A stretch of DNA of 64,000 bases from an uncultured Methanoregula sp. (GCF_963678795.1 NZ_OY787453.1:744001-808000), one strand, 5' to 3'; positions 16,660-26,608 are shown, numbered from the stretch's first letter. The notes: generated by a model from the letters alone, not told the origin. Program-made: numbers and translations.

Positions 16660-17253
16660 ATGCCGGATACGATTATCGTAAAAATAAAAGGATTTCTCTT
16701 AAATCCCGTGGAGACCTTCAGGGCATTCCGGGATGATACCCCGGGGACCGTCCTCACCTGTTTCCTCGCCCTTCTCGCCATCGACGCGCTCCTTACTTCG
16801 GTGATTACGGTTCTCGGTGTCGGCGTTCTCGGGATGTTAGGGAATTACCTTCCTGCATCCGGCAATTTCCTGCCGGTTGTTGTCTTCGTGATTGTCCTTA
16901 TCGGCGGTCTTGTCTGGGCACTGATCATCAGTGCATGGATCCATCTCTGGGTTTTTGTTCTCGGGGGCCGCAAGGGATTTCTGCCTACGATGAGGGCCGT
17001 CCTCTACGGGATGACCCCGAGCCTTCTCTTTGGCTGGATACCGGTTGTCGGGTTCTTCTTCTCTCTCTGGGCGCTTGTCCTTGAGATCCTTGGCATCCGC
17101 GAGCTCCAGGAGATCAGCTCGGGAAAAGCAATCCTTGTCATGATCATCGCCGTCATGATCCCGCTTCTCCTGCTCATCCTGCTTGCATTGTATTTCCTGG
17201 TGAACGCGACCAGTGTCCATGTCACCCAGGTTCCCCCCAGTAACTTCTTTTAA
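16660..17253 (+). CDS. YIP1-family membrane protein
   Basis: A 197-residue integral membrane protein with about five hydrophobic helices. The N-terminus IIVKIKGFLLNPVETFRAFR fits the Yip1 pattern, in which a short amphipathic lead enters the first helix. Conserved-looking positions include WIHLWVFVLGGRKGFLPTMR and YGMTPSLLFGWIPVVGF. Archaeal relatives are common and of unknown function. The gene is flanked by a divergent winged-helix gene and a convergent cysteine-cluster gene. Confidence 0.75.
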   Translation: MPDTIIVKIKGFLLNPVETFRAFRDDTPGTVLTCFLALLAIDALLTSVITVLGVGVLGMLGNYLPASGNFLPVVVFVIVLIGGLVWALIISAWIHLWVFVLGGRKGFLPTMRAVLYGMTPSLLFGWIPVVGFFFSLWALVLEILGIRELQEISSGKAILVMIIAVMIPLLLLILLALYFLVNATSVHVTQVPPSNFF

Positions 17254-17364
17254 TCATTTTTTTATCCGCGGGTCGTAGGACTGCATCGATCTGGTTACCG
17301 TCGTGATAGGTTTAATATGCCCCGTGAAGCGGGGGGAAACATGTTCCCGCTCGATAAAAAATGG

Positions 17365-17835
17365 TTATTCTACCCGGTACCCTTTTTTTTGGAGAAGTGA
17401 CCCGATCCATATCTCGGCATCCTCATCAGATTTTGGTCTTCCCCGTTCGATATCTTCCCATACCGAACGGAGCTGCAGATCTTCTGAGTGCAGGGCCAGT
17501 GCACCGGTAATATATCCAAGAATCTTTCCATCGGGATCAAAAATCCGCATCGCAACACACCGGTAGAATTTACATTGTGCCGGGCTGTCCCGGTGAATCG
17601 TGCACCGGACAAGATTCCCATCCGGTCTCAGGAAGGGGCAGGCTGCCTCGTGTGCCTGCGGGAACGAGAAATCTGAAAAAATCCGGTGCTTGTCCTCATC
17701 CACTTCGGCAGTGAATGCCGTTCCGGTCGAGACACATTCACATTCAAACGTGAACTGCCCGGTCTGGCGCTCGATCACGATATAGTCCCCGAGATGCATG
17801 CAGCAGGTCCCGCACTGGCGGCAGTTGAATGTCAT
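17365..17835 (-). CDS. YkgJ-family cysteine-cluster protein
   Basis: A 156-residue protein with the zinc/iron-chelating cysteine cluster typical of YkgJ proteins: CRQCGTCCMHLGDYIVIER (about 5-23), a middle ECECVSTG, then AACPFLRPDGNLVRCTIHRD and PAQCKFYRCVAMRI. The first CxxCGxCC is the diagnostic motif. Biochemical function is not established for the family; a metal-binding or methyl-accepting role has been proposed. It is a single leftward gene. Confidence 0.85.
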   Translation of the reverse strand: MTFNCRQCGTCCMHLGDYIVIERQTGQFTFECECVSTGTAFTAEVDEDKHRIFSDFSFPQAHEAACPFLRPDGNLVRCTIHRDSPAQCKFYRCVAMRIFDPDGKILGYITGALALHSEDLQLRSVWEDIERGRPKSDEDAEIWIGSLLQKKGYRVE

Positions 17836-18036
17836 GGCAGTTCCTTTACCCTCTCCCGCGGGTGCGGGATGAACAGATAATGTATCCTTTTCATGCTACT
17901 AACCCTATCGCGACATGATCCACGGTGGTCCATTCCTTCATCCTTCCCGTGATTTTGAAACCGCGTTGAGGTAAAACCGTGTTTCCTGCATCCAGATGAC
18001 AGGTTAAAAAGAGATTTCTGCAGGAAGTCCAAAAAA

Positions 18037-18675
18037 TCAGCGGATCTTGTCTGCTGCCCGTATCGCAATACTTTTGAGCGTCTCGTAATCTGTTGCAGTG
18101 CCGCCCATCGTTATCTGTTCACAGACATTATTTTTCGTAAACAGAATGGAATACACAACAAGATCCCGGGGATCTCCCGGTTCGATCACCCGGATGGCAA
18201 TACTGTTGCTCCCTATTTTTGGGAAGGGAATCTCGTACAGTCTCGCGCCGTTTGCCTGTCCGAGCAGGGCCTCTCTCTCGATTTTATAGACCCTGTTTAT
18301 GCTTTCAGGTGGATATATCCCGATCACCTGCCGGATCCCGGTGATATCGTCGCTCTCGTGATCCAGCCGGAGATACACGACCCGGTATCCCCCCATCCAT
18401 CCCAGTTCGCGGGTAATCTGGCCGGTCTCGTCATACGAGATTATTGACCGGTCTTTCATGGAATATGATCGTGGAAGATCATCCGGAACAAGTGCCATCT
18501 CAGCAACCGGCTGAATTGTTGCCGGGGTCTCCGGTGACGGTGTCACGATAACCGGCGTGTTGTATACCGGTGGAGCCCCAAAAACGGTTGAGAGGCAGCC
18601 CGGTGAGATTGCCATTGCTGTTATGAGTATCAGGAGAATAATGGCTGGTCTGACCCCTTCTGCCATATCGTACAC
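18037..18675 (-). CDS. Predicted lipoprotein of unknown function
   Basis: A 212-residue exported protein. The signal segment RPAIILLILITAMAISPGC ends in a lipobox-like Cys at about 27. A short Thr/Pro linker follows, then a globular outside domain of about 150 residues (YSMKDRSIISYDETGQITRE, GGYRVVYLRLDHESDDITGI). The ending TDYETLKSIAIRAADKIR resembles exported proteins that report on membrane-associated substrates, but no family is recognised. Start may be Met 1 or Met 4. Confidence 0.7.
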   Translation of the reverse strand: MYDMAEGVRPAIILLILITAMAISPGCLSTVFGAPPVYNTPVIVTPSPETPATIQPVAEMALVPDDLPRSYSMKDRSIISYDETGQITRELGWMGGYRVVYLRLDHESDDITGIRQVIGIYPPESINRVYKIEREALLGQANGARLYEIPFPKIGSNSIAIRVIEPGDPRDLVVYSILFTKNNVCEQITMGGTATDYETLKSIAIRAADKIR

Positions 18676-18775
18676 GATAGTGAATGGGGTTTAAATGATT
18701 GGTGGATGGTCCAGGTTATGCCTTCTCCTTACAAAAACACTATAACTTCACCCGCCAGAGACTTTGCAACGGTGA

Positions 18776-19231
18776 ATGAATATGGCAAAAAACAGCATTG
18801 CAATGCTTGACAAGGATCACCATATCCACCTGATCCCTGCCGAACGGGTACTGATGATGAGCATCGAACACTCGGCGATCAAGAAGATTGAGAACGAACA
18901 CTTTGAGATCGAATGTTTCGTCAAGTTATCGGTAGAGGGATTCCCCCACCCGCTCGAGGATGCAATCCGCTTCTCTTTTGCCTCCTCAAAAGTGCCCGGA
19001 CAGCAGATGATGACCGATCTCACCTTTATCCAGAACCATATTATCAAATACATATTCGACAAGGGTCTTTCCGGTGAGTTATGCGACTGTGTACCCGATG
19101 ACCCCCATGCCCTGGAATGCGGTATCACTATCTCTTCGGAGATCAAGTCCCAGATGCTTGCTTCAAATCAACTCCGCGATGTGCTTGCCCGTCAGGGTGC
19201 GTTCCCGGATTCACTGACGTTCCTCAAATAA
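18776..19231 (+). CDS. Conserved-looking cytosolic protein, function unknown
   Basis: A 151-residue soluble protein without signal or membrane segment. It reads as a compact alpha/beta protein (IHLIPAERVLMMSIEHSAIK, HFEIECFVKLSVEGFPHPLE, DAIRFSFASSKVPGQQMMTD) and has two cysteines in GELCDCVPDD. Base and codon use match the core genes around it, so it is probably real. No family is recognised. It lies between a divergent lipoprotein and the zinc-ribbon protein gene downstream, with its own short AT-rich upstream region. Confidence 0.65.
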   Translation: MNMAKNSIAMLDKDHHIHLIPAERVLMMSIEHSAIKKIENEHFEIECFVKLSVEGFPHPLEDAIRFSFASSKVPGQQMMTDLTFIQNHIIKYIFDKGLSGELCDCVPDDPHALECGITISSEIKSQMLASNQLRDVLARQGAFPDSLTFLK

Positions 19232-19384
19232 TCAACAGATCTCCTTTTTACCGGTTTTCAATTAATACGCTGGATATTCCCCTTTTTTAAAAATATCGGT
19301 GGAAAATAAATTTATTTTTTAATAAATATCTTTTTGTGGGGAGAGTGACAACCAGTAGCAGAGAGATAGTTACGTGGGATTTTT

Positions 19385-20998
19385 ATGGGTGATCCAGTTT
19401 TTCGCAATAATGAAAAAATCCTTCTACGGACGGAGGGGGTCAATGTCAAGTCGATCCCGTTCGAAGGTGTCCTGACCGACCAGCGGATTATTCTCGTCGA
19501 CCAGGCCAGGAATGTGCTTCCTCCCAAGGATATACTGCTTTCCACTATCCGGCAGATACTCCCCGGAGAGAATGCGATCCGCGATCCGACTCTCACGATT
19601 TATGTTACCGGTGATCGCAACGAGACCCGGCAGATGGTTCTAACCTTCTCCCGCGATGCCGGCGGGAATCGTCTCAAGGAGCGGGATGAATGGGTACAGC
19701 TTCTCGGGTATTATATCGCCCGTGCCCCTCCATCCGGTTCACAGAAAATTCCCGAATCCCCGGTGTCGCCCCGGAATGGCAGCCTGATCACCCCGAAAAA
19801 ACGAATTGTTGAGAATGCGCCCCCCGGAGCAGTACCGCGTGATACCCAATCAGGGATTCCCGCTCCGATCCCCAATACCCGTGACGATACCACGGTACCG
19901 GGGAATTTTTTCTGTAACCGCTGCGGCAACCGGGTATCTGTTGATTCAGCATTCTGTAACCGCTGTGGTGCCCCGATCGTCCCGCCCGCACCATCCCCCT
20001 ATGCAGCCCCGGCCCCCGCAAGTACCTATGTAGCACCCCCCCAGTCACCGCCGGCCGCGATGGCACCGGAGAGACCCGATACATCCCCGGCTCTGGATGC
20101 GGTCCGGATTGCTCCCCAGGACTTACCTGTTCGTCCTCCGGTACGTGCTTCATCCGGTACCGCTGACCAGGGATCCATCCCCATCCCCCGCAAATCCCCG
20201 CCACCCGCCACTTCAAAGAAACCTCAGAAACAGGGTTTTATACCCCGGCTCTTCTCATCAAAAGCGCGTTCTGCCACTCCTAAGAGCGATTCTCCCGCTC
20301 CATCATCACCCCCGCCGGCAAAACAACGTCGCGGTGGCGGGGGCCTGCCCAAAAAGAAGATAATCCTTACCATTGTGGCGGTTGTGATCATTCTTGCCGT
20401 GATTGCTGCCGGTGTGTTGGTTGTCTATCCCATGATCTCGGCCGGCGGTTTCCTCTCATCATCCTCTTCCGGCACTGCCGGCACGAATTCATCGTCCGCT
20501 TCACCCGCGCCGGTCACGACAACCCCCCAGGGGCAGACTACCTCCTCATCACAGACCACCTGGACCCCGGTAAGCGTAGAAACCACCCAGGCGGCAATTC
20601 CCCCGACGGGAGTGCAGTTGCATATCAGTTATCTTGGTGGTTACAAAGGCACGTATGGCCTGCCAGCCGGTCTTCAGTCAGTCCGGGGTTCCGGTGACAA
20701 GGTTTACCTTATCGAGAACGCCACCGGGGCAATCAAGGCAGATATCGAGAAGACTGATGGCTCAACCCGGCATGACCTCGTGGTCGAGATCTACAAAGAC
20801 GGGAAACTGCTCACGAAAGGGTCTACCAATGCAGGGTTTGGCAAAGTGTCTCTTGCAGTGGATGTAACAACCGGCATTGCAAAAACCCCGGTCACCAGTG
20901 CATCGGCTGCCACCGCCACGACAACTGCCGCTGCAACTGCACAGAAAACAACCTCCGCAACAAATGCTACGGTAGTGACCACGACGAAGGCCACCTGA
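19385..20998 (+). CDS. PH-like / zinc-ribbon / single-TM multidomain protein
   Basis: A 537-residue protein with clear segments. Residues 1-113 look like a PH-type domain (EKILLRTEGVNVKSIPFEGV, LTDQRIILVDQARNVLPPKD). Residues 176-196 are a double-CxxC zinc ribbon (FFCNRCGNRV, AFCNRCGAPI). A long Pro/Ser/Ala linker covers 197-322, a transmembrane helix 326-349, and an outside domain about 400-500 (QLHISYLGGYKGTYGLPAGL) between Thr/Ser-rich spacers. The PH-like and zinc-ribbon parts should face the cytosol and the last domain the exterior. This suggests a membrane sensor or scaffold, unproven. The next gene is also a PH-domain membrane protein. Confidence 0.75.
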   Translation: MGDPVFRNNEKILLRTEGVNVKSIPFEGVLTDQRIILVDQARNVLPPKDILLSTIRQILPGENAIRDPTLTIYVTGDRNETRQMVLTFSRDAGGNRLKERDEWVQLLGYYIARAPPSGSQKIPESPVSPRNGSLITPKKRIVENAPPGAVPRDTQSGIPAPIPNTRDDTTVPGNFFCNRCGNRVSVDSAFCNRCGAPIVPPAPSPYAAPAPASTYVAPPQSPPAAMAPERPDTSPALDAVRIAPQDLPVRPPVRASSGTADQGSIPIPRKSPPPATSKKPQKQGFIPRLFSSKARSATPKSDSPAPSSPPPAKQRRGGGGLPKKKIILTIVAVVIILAVIAAGVLVVYPMISAGGFLSSSSSGTAGTNSSSASPAPVTTTPQGQTTSSSQTTWTPVSVETTQAAIPPTGVQLHISYLGGYKGTYGLPAGLQSVRGSGDKVYLIENATGAIKADIEKTDGSTRHDLVVEIYKDGKLLTKGSTNAGFGKVSLAVDVTTGIAKTPVTSASAATATTTAAATAQKTTSATNATVVTTTKAT

Positions 20999-21050
20999 TA
21001 GGCCGGAGCGCTTCTTTTTTTATTTATGGCACGGATATTGTTCCGGTACC

Positions 21051-21659
21051 ATGAGATCCAACCCTGCATTTCCGATGAACATACCGTTCAAACCTGCCGC
21101 AGCGCTTAAAACAAGCCTGATGGTGAACGGTATCCTGTTCCTGCTGCTGATCCTCTGCTGCTCGGTTTTTCCGCTCATCCTTGCAAGTGAGATGAGTTCC
21201 GGCATCCTCATCCTCTGCAGCATTATCATTGTCGCCATTGTGGTAATCTGCCTTGCCTGGATACACCTGTATTACGAGAGCATGTGGTACGAGCTCCGCG
21301 AGGACGAGATGAGCTGGAAGCGCGGCATATGGTTCAGGACCACGGGAATTGTGCCTTACAACCGGATTACCAACCTCGATGTCCGCCAGGGTCCGGTGAT
21401 GAGGGCCCTTGGCATCTCCACGCTTGCCATCCAGACTGCGGGGTATTCCGGCCAGGTGGCTTCAGAAATAAAGATCGAAGGGGTTGAAAAAGCTGAGGAT
21501 CTCCGGGAATTTATCCGGTCGATGGTCCGCGTGACTGCACTGCATGGTGACGGGACCGGTGGAGAAAAAGCACTGCCTGTGACGGCCGACCAGAAAATTC
21601 TCGATGAGCTGATCCGTATCAGGATCCTTCTCGAAGAACAGAAAAAACAGGGAAAATAA
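21051..21659 (+). CDS. Membrane-flanked bacterial-type PH (bPH2/YdbT-like) protein
   Basis: A 202-residue protein with two N-terminal transmembrane helices (about 20-43 and 50-72) followed by a bPH2 domain (YYESMWYELREDEMSWKRGI, RTTGIVPYNRITNLDVRQGP, VMRALGISTLAIQTAGYSGQ) and a short C-terminal coiled coil (ILDELIRIRILLEEQKKQ). Function of this common family is unclear; some members stabilise membrane protein complexes. It lies 52 bases after a gene whose N-terminus is also PH-like, so the pair may act together. It converges with the DUF4349 gene, 6 bases apart. Confidence 0.85.
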   Translation: MRSNPAFPMNIPFKPAAALKTSLMVNGILFLLLILCCSVFPLILASEMSSGILILCSIIIVAIVVICLAWIHLYYESMWYELREDEMSWKRGIWFRTTGIVPYNRITNLDVRQGPVMRALGISTLAIQTAGYSGQVASEIKIEGVEKAEDLREFIRSMVRVTALHGDGTGGEKALPVTADQKILDELIRIRILLEEQKKQGK

Positions 21660-21665
21660 AAAAAA

Positions 21666-22595
21666 TTATTTCTCTTTTATCTCGTTAATTTCCTTAACCG
21701 GTTTTTTTCCCTTGTGCCACCGGTAAACCCCGTAGCCTGCCACGGCGACGATGATGAGCGGGAGCAGGGTGAAGATGAGGACAATGATGGTATCGATCAT
21801 GCCGAAGAACCCGGCTATTCCCTCGTTGATGGTAGAGATGAAGCTATGCCCGCTCTCGCCTCCGACCGGCTCAGGTTCCTGGAGGTTAACCGTAATGGTC
21901 GAGTAATCCACGCGGCTGTTGAGATACTTCAGCTTTCCATCGAGCCGGTTGAGCTCGGTCTGGACACGGTCGATCTGTTCCTGGACCTTGATGATATCCT
22001 CAACCTTGGTACTCTGCTTCATGATAGCATTGTACTGCGCGAGCTGGTTCTGGTACGAGGTTCTCTGGGCCTGGAGATCGACATATTCCTCGGTGACATC
22101 CTCTCCCTGCGTGGATGCGGACTTGATGGTTCCCAGCGCTTTTACTCCGGTAAGGGTATTTTCGAATGCAGCCTGGGGAATTCGCAGGATGACCGTCCCG
22201 GTCAGGAGGTTGTTGTAGTTCTTCTGAACATTGGTCGATGATATGTACCCGCCCTCTGCAGCGGCAATTCCCTTGAGGCTCTCGACGGCTCCCGTCACAT
22301 CCTTTACTTCCAGCGAGAGATACGCGGTCTTGATTATCTTTGTCTCGACTCCTGCCGATCCCGAGCCGGACTGTGTCAGGGCATGCGTGGGTGCTGCAAC
22401 GGGAGCGGCATTGCCGGCAACCATTGCTACGCGGGCATCGGATGATGTTTTCCCGTAGCTCTCGCTTGAATAGACTACCTCTTTTACCGATGCACTCTGG
22501 CTGGTGGACGTGGCGGGAAGCCCCATGCAGCCGGTTGCGGCAATGGCAATGATCACGAGTGCAAGAAGTGCGATGACTTTGTATTTCATATACAA
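21666..22595 (-). CDS. DUF4349 lipoprotein
   Basis: A 309-residue exported protein. A lipobox-like AIAATGC (Cys about 23) is followed by a Ser-rich linker and the DUF4349 domain: IIKTAYLSLEVKDVTGAVES, EGGYISSTNVQKNYNNLLTG, VDLQAQRTSYQNQLAQYNAI (coiled coil) and LKYLNSRVDYSTITVNLQEP. One transmembrane helix near 265-290 is followed by a lysine-rich tail. Many bacterial and archaeal species have such proteins at the envelope; function is unknown. Confidence 0.85.
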   Translation of the reverse strand: MYMKYKVIALLALVIIAIAATGCMGLPATSTSQSASVKEVVYSSESYGKTSSDARVAMVAGNAAPVAAPTHALTQSGSGSAGVETKIIKTAYLSLEVKDVTGAVESLKGIAAAEGGYISSTNVQKNYNNLLTGTVILRIPQAAFENTLTGVKALGTIKSASTQGEDVTEEYVDLQAQRTSYQNQLAQYNAIMKQSTKVEDIIKVQEQIDRVQTELNRLDGKLKYLNSRVDYSTITVNLQEPEPVGGESGHSFISTINEGIAGFFGMIDTIIVLIFTLLPLIIVAVAGYGVYRWHKGKKPVKEINEIKEK

Positions 22596-22903
22596 TGCAT
22601 AATCGCCGGAAATATAAAAATAAAGCGTAAACTGCGAAAATATTGGCAGTTATTTTAGAATCCGGGAAATTCCCACGATATTTCAGCCGGATGGTATAAC
22701 CCGGAGGTTCCATGATCGAACCCGGGGAATTTCACGAATATAATAAGGCCGCTGCTGATCTCATGAACAGAGTTCCCTGATCCTGTCTGCATCCTTACGG
22801 ATTTGGACCTAGGGGTCGCCTGGGAGATTGAGAATTTCTTCCTTTAACGGAACATGGATATGAGACTGCCAAAGCACAGGAAAAATTTACGGAGATCGCC
22901 ATT

Positions 22904-23380
22904 ATGCGTAATGATCTTGAACAAGCGCTCTTTGCACAGAATAATGCCGGTATCGAACAGGCTTTCCAGCCGGTTCATTTCGCTTCCATAAACGTCAGTG
23001 CACCCGGTCGGTTGAGCCGTCGGGCCGGACGCGGACATAATCGCCCTGCTGCAGTACCGGACCCGGCACAGGATGTGCTGGACCGGGCTTCCCGGTTGAA
23101 CACGGATCTGCGATCGCACGGGATTAACACAATAGTAGTCGAGGAGCTGATCTTTGTTGTCGGAAGCCATATTACAAGAATGCGTGCTTCTTCCGTCCGT
23201 CAGATGTCCAATCAGGAGGATCCTCAGGATCATGCAGGGCTTGGTGAAAGCGTTTCATCACTGAGGGATACGTACAGGAGGATCCTCATCCGGGAAGACC
23301 TTCCGCCGTCTGTTGCAAAAGAAGTACTTGCCGTGGCCCAGTTGTTTGACATAACCGCCGGCAGCATGGGAATTTACTAA
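22904..23380 (+). CDS. Hypothetical protein, possibly 5'-truncated
   Basis: A 158-residue frame with no recognised domain. The C-terminal half is helical and natural-looking (VEELIFVVGSHITRMRASSV, SLRDTYRRILIREDLPPSVA). The frame stays open and protein-like upstream of the first ATG (GYETAKAQEKFTEIAIMRND) to about 22831, where a stop occurs and no start codon is well placed. That hints at a lost 5' end or an N-terminus carried by a rare start. The HEAT-repeat gene follows. Confidence 0.4.
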   Translation: MRNDLEQALFAQNNAGIEQAFQPVHFASINVSAPGRLSRRAGRGHNRPAAVPDPAQDVLDRASRLNTDLRSHGINTIVVEELIFVVGSHITRMRASSVRQMSNQEDPQDHAGLGESVSSLRDTYRRILIREDLPPSVAKEVLAVAQLFDITAGSMGIY

Positions 23381-23473
23381 AAATGCCAATTACAGCAAGG
23401 TTGCTCCGGCTTTCCCGAGAACGGTAGTGGCATGCCTTATATAAGAAAACAGGAGATAATTCATGGAGATACT

Positions 23474-24076
23474 ATGACCGAACTAAACATCCCGGAAAAA
23501 CCCGAGGGTGCCGATGAAATGGAGAAACTGGGGCTTGACGGGCTGATCCAGCGCCTGCTTGACAGTACCGATCCCAATGTGCGCCAATATGCAGCATACC
23601 TGCTGGGGAAAGCAAAGAATCCCCGGGCTATCCAGCCGCTCATTGCGGCCCTCGGCGATTTTGACAAATCCGTACGGGAACAGGCAACACTTGCCCTGTC
23701 AGCGATCGGCCAGGCTGCCATTGAACCCCTCTCGACTGCCATGAAGGAGCCCAAGTGGGAGACGCGTTACCGTGCAGCAGAAGCTCTTGGAAAGATTGCT
23801 GATGAGAAAGCAGTCAAGCCCCTTATCCAGGGACTCAAGGATAACCGGGACCACGTTCGGTACATGGCTGCAAAAGGCCTTCGCGAAGTAGGCGATTCCG
23901 ATGCAATTGAACCGATGATTATCCTCTTAAAAGACGAGAACCGGTATGTGCGGATGATGGCGGTCCGGGCCCTCGGAGCGATTGGCGGGGATAAAGCGAG
24001 TGGAGCTCTGCGGGCTGCCCGGGAAGCAGAGCCTGATGAAAAAGTCAAGGAAGCGATTGTTGAAGCACTGCAGTGA
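23474..24076 (+). CDS. HEAT-repeat protein
   Basis: A 200-residue protein made almost entirely of HEAT (PBS lyase-type) repeats of about 31 residues. Examples are DPNVRQYAAYLLGKAKNPRA, DKSVREQATLALSAIGQAAI, KWETRYRAAEALGKIADEKA, RDHVRYMAAKGLREVGDSDA and NRYVRMMAVRALGAIGGDKA. It should form a curved solenoid for protein binding; partner unknown. Start at ATG 23474 is chosen over 23432 because GGAG lies 5 bases before it and the N-terminus MTELNIPEKPEG fits. Confidence 0.88.
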   Translation: MTELNIPEKPEGADEMEKLGLDGLIQRLLDSTDPNVRQYAAYLLGKAKNPRAIQPLIAALGDFDKSVREQATLALSAIGQAAIEPLSTAMKEPKWETRYRAAEALGKIADEKAVKPLIQGLKDNRDHVRYMAAKGLREVGDSDAIEPMIILLKDENRYVRMMAVRALGAIGGDKASGALRAAREAEPDEKVKEAIVEALQ

Positions 24077-24370
24077 CTGTTAGCTGACACTCATTTTTTC
24101 CCAATAATTCCGATTCTGAACCGGATTTACGTTGAATTTCGGAAATAAACGATAGCGTTTTTATCTCACTCAACTGATATCAGAATGAGTTTGAAAACCC
24201 AGATATTGTGTTTTTAACGAATGGTTCCGTTCAATCCCTGCTGCATGGCTGCTGAAAATACTCATTCCTGACTTCAGGAAATGTGTACTTTATGAGGACT
24301 ACCCGGGCAGAGACCGATACCAGGTACTGTTCTGTTAAAATACGGTCATGCATCTCATCCCGGCAATCTC

Positions 24371-26518
24371 ATGACTCCAAAGGACATCCCCCCAAAGAAA
24401 AGCTGGTCGCTGTCCCGCTATATCCTCCTCTTCATGCTCATCCCCGTTATCTGTATCGGGGTGCTCCTCACCGCAAACGATTATGTTGTTACGAAAAACA
24501 ATTTTGAAGATGAAGCTCATTACCTCCAGTTCCAGACCGAACAGAATATTGGCGAAGCACTTCACCTGACGGACACTGCTGAGAATATTCTCGATGACAG
24601 TGTTAATGACCGGATGCAGAAGGGTCTCGTTGCTGTCAATGACGATTACGAACGTTCCGGCCATAATCCTGCAACCATGAACCTGACAGGACTAAAGGCT
24701 GGTCTTGGTGAAGATTTTGACATCTATGTCATTAACGAGTATGGGGTTATCGTTGCAACGACCTACATGCCGGAACTCGGCATGGATTTCAGGCAGATCC
24801 CGTACTTTTACGAATATCTCACCAAAATACGGAACTCCCAGGGATTCTTTCCCGATCGCGTTGTTCACGAACTCCTCGGGGCCGGCCAGTACCGGAAATT
24901 CGCGTATATGCCAACAGCGGATCACCGGTATGTACTCGAACTGGGACTGGCGGGGCCGTCATTCGATTCGATGAATGCAAAGCTGGATGAACACAAGAAC
25001 ATCCATAATATCGTTTTTGCGGATCCGTACGTGGAACAGTACCGGGTATTCAATTCGCTTGGCAGGTATGTCAGCAATGGCAGCCGTCCCGAGCAGGAGG
25101 TACGGGGATATCTCGATGAGACGATAAGCACGCGTTCTACCCTTGAAGTTTCAATCCCCGGTTCCTCCCGGACCATACGGTACCTGTTCATCGAGCTCAA
25201 AGATGAGAAATACGGATCAGACCCGAGCCGGATTGTCGAGATCACCTATAACACGGGCATGATGGAGAAATCCCTCAACAACCTCATCCTCTTCCATCTT
25301 CTCATTTCCCTGTCAGCGATCATTCTCGGGTGTAGTCTCGCATTTATCGTATCGGGGAGACTGACCCGTCCGGTAACCAGTATTGTTACCGATGTGGAAA
25401 AAATTGCAGCAGGCGATCTCGACCACCGTATCGGTAGTTCAGAGGTCCGGGAATTCCAGATCCTTGAACAGAGTATCAATTCGATGGTTGATTCATTGAA
25501 ATCGGCCTTCCTGAAAGTGAAAGATGACGAGATCTTCAAACAGGAGATGATCGACCAGCTGCCGGTAGCGGTTTTCATGAAGAATGTGGACGACGGCAGG
25601 TACGTTTACTGGAACAAGGCAAGCGAGGTCCTGTTCGGAAGGCCTGCTGGCGAAATAATCGGAAAGACCGATCGCGAACTCTTCTCCAAAGGGATGGTAG
25701 CCTTTATCGAGAAAGAGGACTGCGAAGCGCGTCTTAACAGGATCGCCATGAGTACGAGGACCGTCTCCCTCAGGGGACATGGTGACCGGATCATCCATAT
25801 GATCATCGTACCTATCTTCAGTTCAACGAAGACCGAACGCTTCATGCTGGGTATTGCCGAGGATCTGACTGAAGAGGCAATTCATCTTAAAACGAACCTC
25901 CTCTTCAGTATCACACGGCACGATATCCTCGATCATCTCTCGGTGATCATGGAATCGCTTGAACGGGCGCAGCTCATGACCACACCTGAAGCGATACAGG
26001 CGTTTTTTGATAAGACCATTATATCCGTTGAATTGATCCGGAACCAGATCTCGTTCATGCGCAGCATGCAGGATCGGGGGATTACATCACCAAAATGGCA
26101 AACGGTACAGCAGTCTTTTTATAATGCCGTCGAGCAGCTTCCGGATAACGATGTGGATATCCAGGTGGATTTGGGAGATCTCGAAATTTTTGCTGACCCG
26201 TTCCTGCCACGGATATTTTTAACCCTGCTCCTGAACTCTTTCAATTACGGTGGCAAACGCCTGTCACATATCCGGCTGTATGCCGAACGGGATCGGGAGA
26301 ACCTTGCGCTGGTGTACGAGGATAACGGGTCGGGTATACCCTTTTCGGATAAAGTAAAGATCTTCATCTTCGAGGAATCTCCGAAAACCTGGCAGGGGCT
26401 CTTCCTTATCCGGGAGCTCCTGACCTTCACCGGAATCACTATCAGTGAAACCGGTGACCCTGAGACCGGGGTACGGTTTGTCCTCCTTATTCCTCCCGGA
26501 AAATTCCGTAACCCGTAA
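24371..26518 (+). CDS. Membrane sensor histidine kinase (Cache-HAMP-PAS)
   Basis: A 715-residue kinase. It has TM1 at 17-36, an extracellular Cache-like sensor (about 40-300), TM2 at 304-328, HAMP at about 329-382 (SGRLTRPVTSIVTDVEKIAA), PAS at about 392-500 (QLPVAVFMKNVDDGRYVYWN), the H-box SITRHDILDHLSVI with H517, and an ATPase domain with N-box LLNSFNYGG and G1 box EDNGSGIP. The G2 region reads WQGLFLIRELL, poorer in glycine than the usual GTGLGL. The extracellular ligand is unknown. No receiver gene is adjacent; an ArsR-type regulator follows 90 bases later. Confidence 0.88.
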   Translation: MTPKDIPPKKSWSLSRYILLFMLIPVICIGVLLTANDYVVTKNNFEDEAHYLQFQTEQNIGEALHLTDTAENILDDSVNDRMQKGLVAVNDDYERSGHNPATMNLTGLKAGLGEDFDIYVINEYGVIVATTYMPELGMDFRQIPYFYEYLTKIRNSQGFFPDRVVHELLGAGQYRKFAYMPTADHRYVLELGLAGPSFDSMNAKLDEHKNIHNIVFADPYVEQYRVFNSLGRYVSNGSRPEQEVRGYLDETISTRSTLEVSIPGSSRTIRYLFIELKDEKYGSDPSRIVEITYNTGMMEKSLNNLILFHLLISLSAIILGCSLAFIVSGRLTRPVTSIVTDVEKIAAGDLDHRIGSSEVREFQILEQSINSMVDSLKSAFLKVKDDEIFKQEMIDQLPVAVFMKNVDDGRYVYWNKASEVLFGRPAGEIIGKTDRELFSKGMVAFIEKEDCEARLNRIAMSTRTVSLRGHGDRIIHMIIVPIFSSTKTERFMLGIAEDLTEEAIHLKTNLLFSITRHDILDHLSVIMESLERAQLMTTPEAIQAFFDKTIISVELIRNQISFMRSMQDRGITSPKWQTVQQSFYNAVEQLPDNDVDIQVDLGDLEIFADPFLPRIFLTLLLNSFNYGGKRLSHIRLYAERDRENLALVYEDNGSGIPFSDKVKIFIFEESPKTWQGLFLIRELLTFTGITISETGDPETGVRFVLLIPPGKFRNP

Positions 26519-26608
26519 TGGTATTCACCTTCTTTTTGTTGTCGCTGCCTGACGAATGAAGGTGAGGGAAAAAATCCTATATAGTCATTTCGCTAACATT
26601 ACGTAAGG

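Noticed and set aside
22844..23233. A 129-codon leftward frame
   Set aside because: The rightward frame over the same bases gives more natural protein sequence, with helices and balanced charge, so the leftward one is taken as its shadow.
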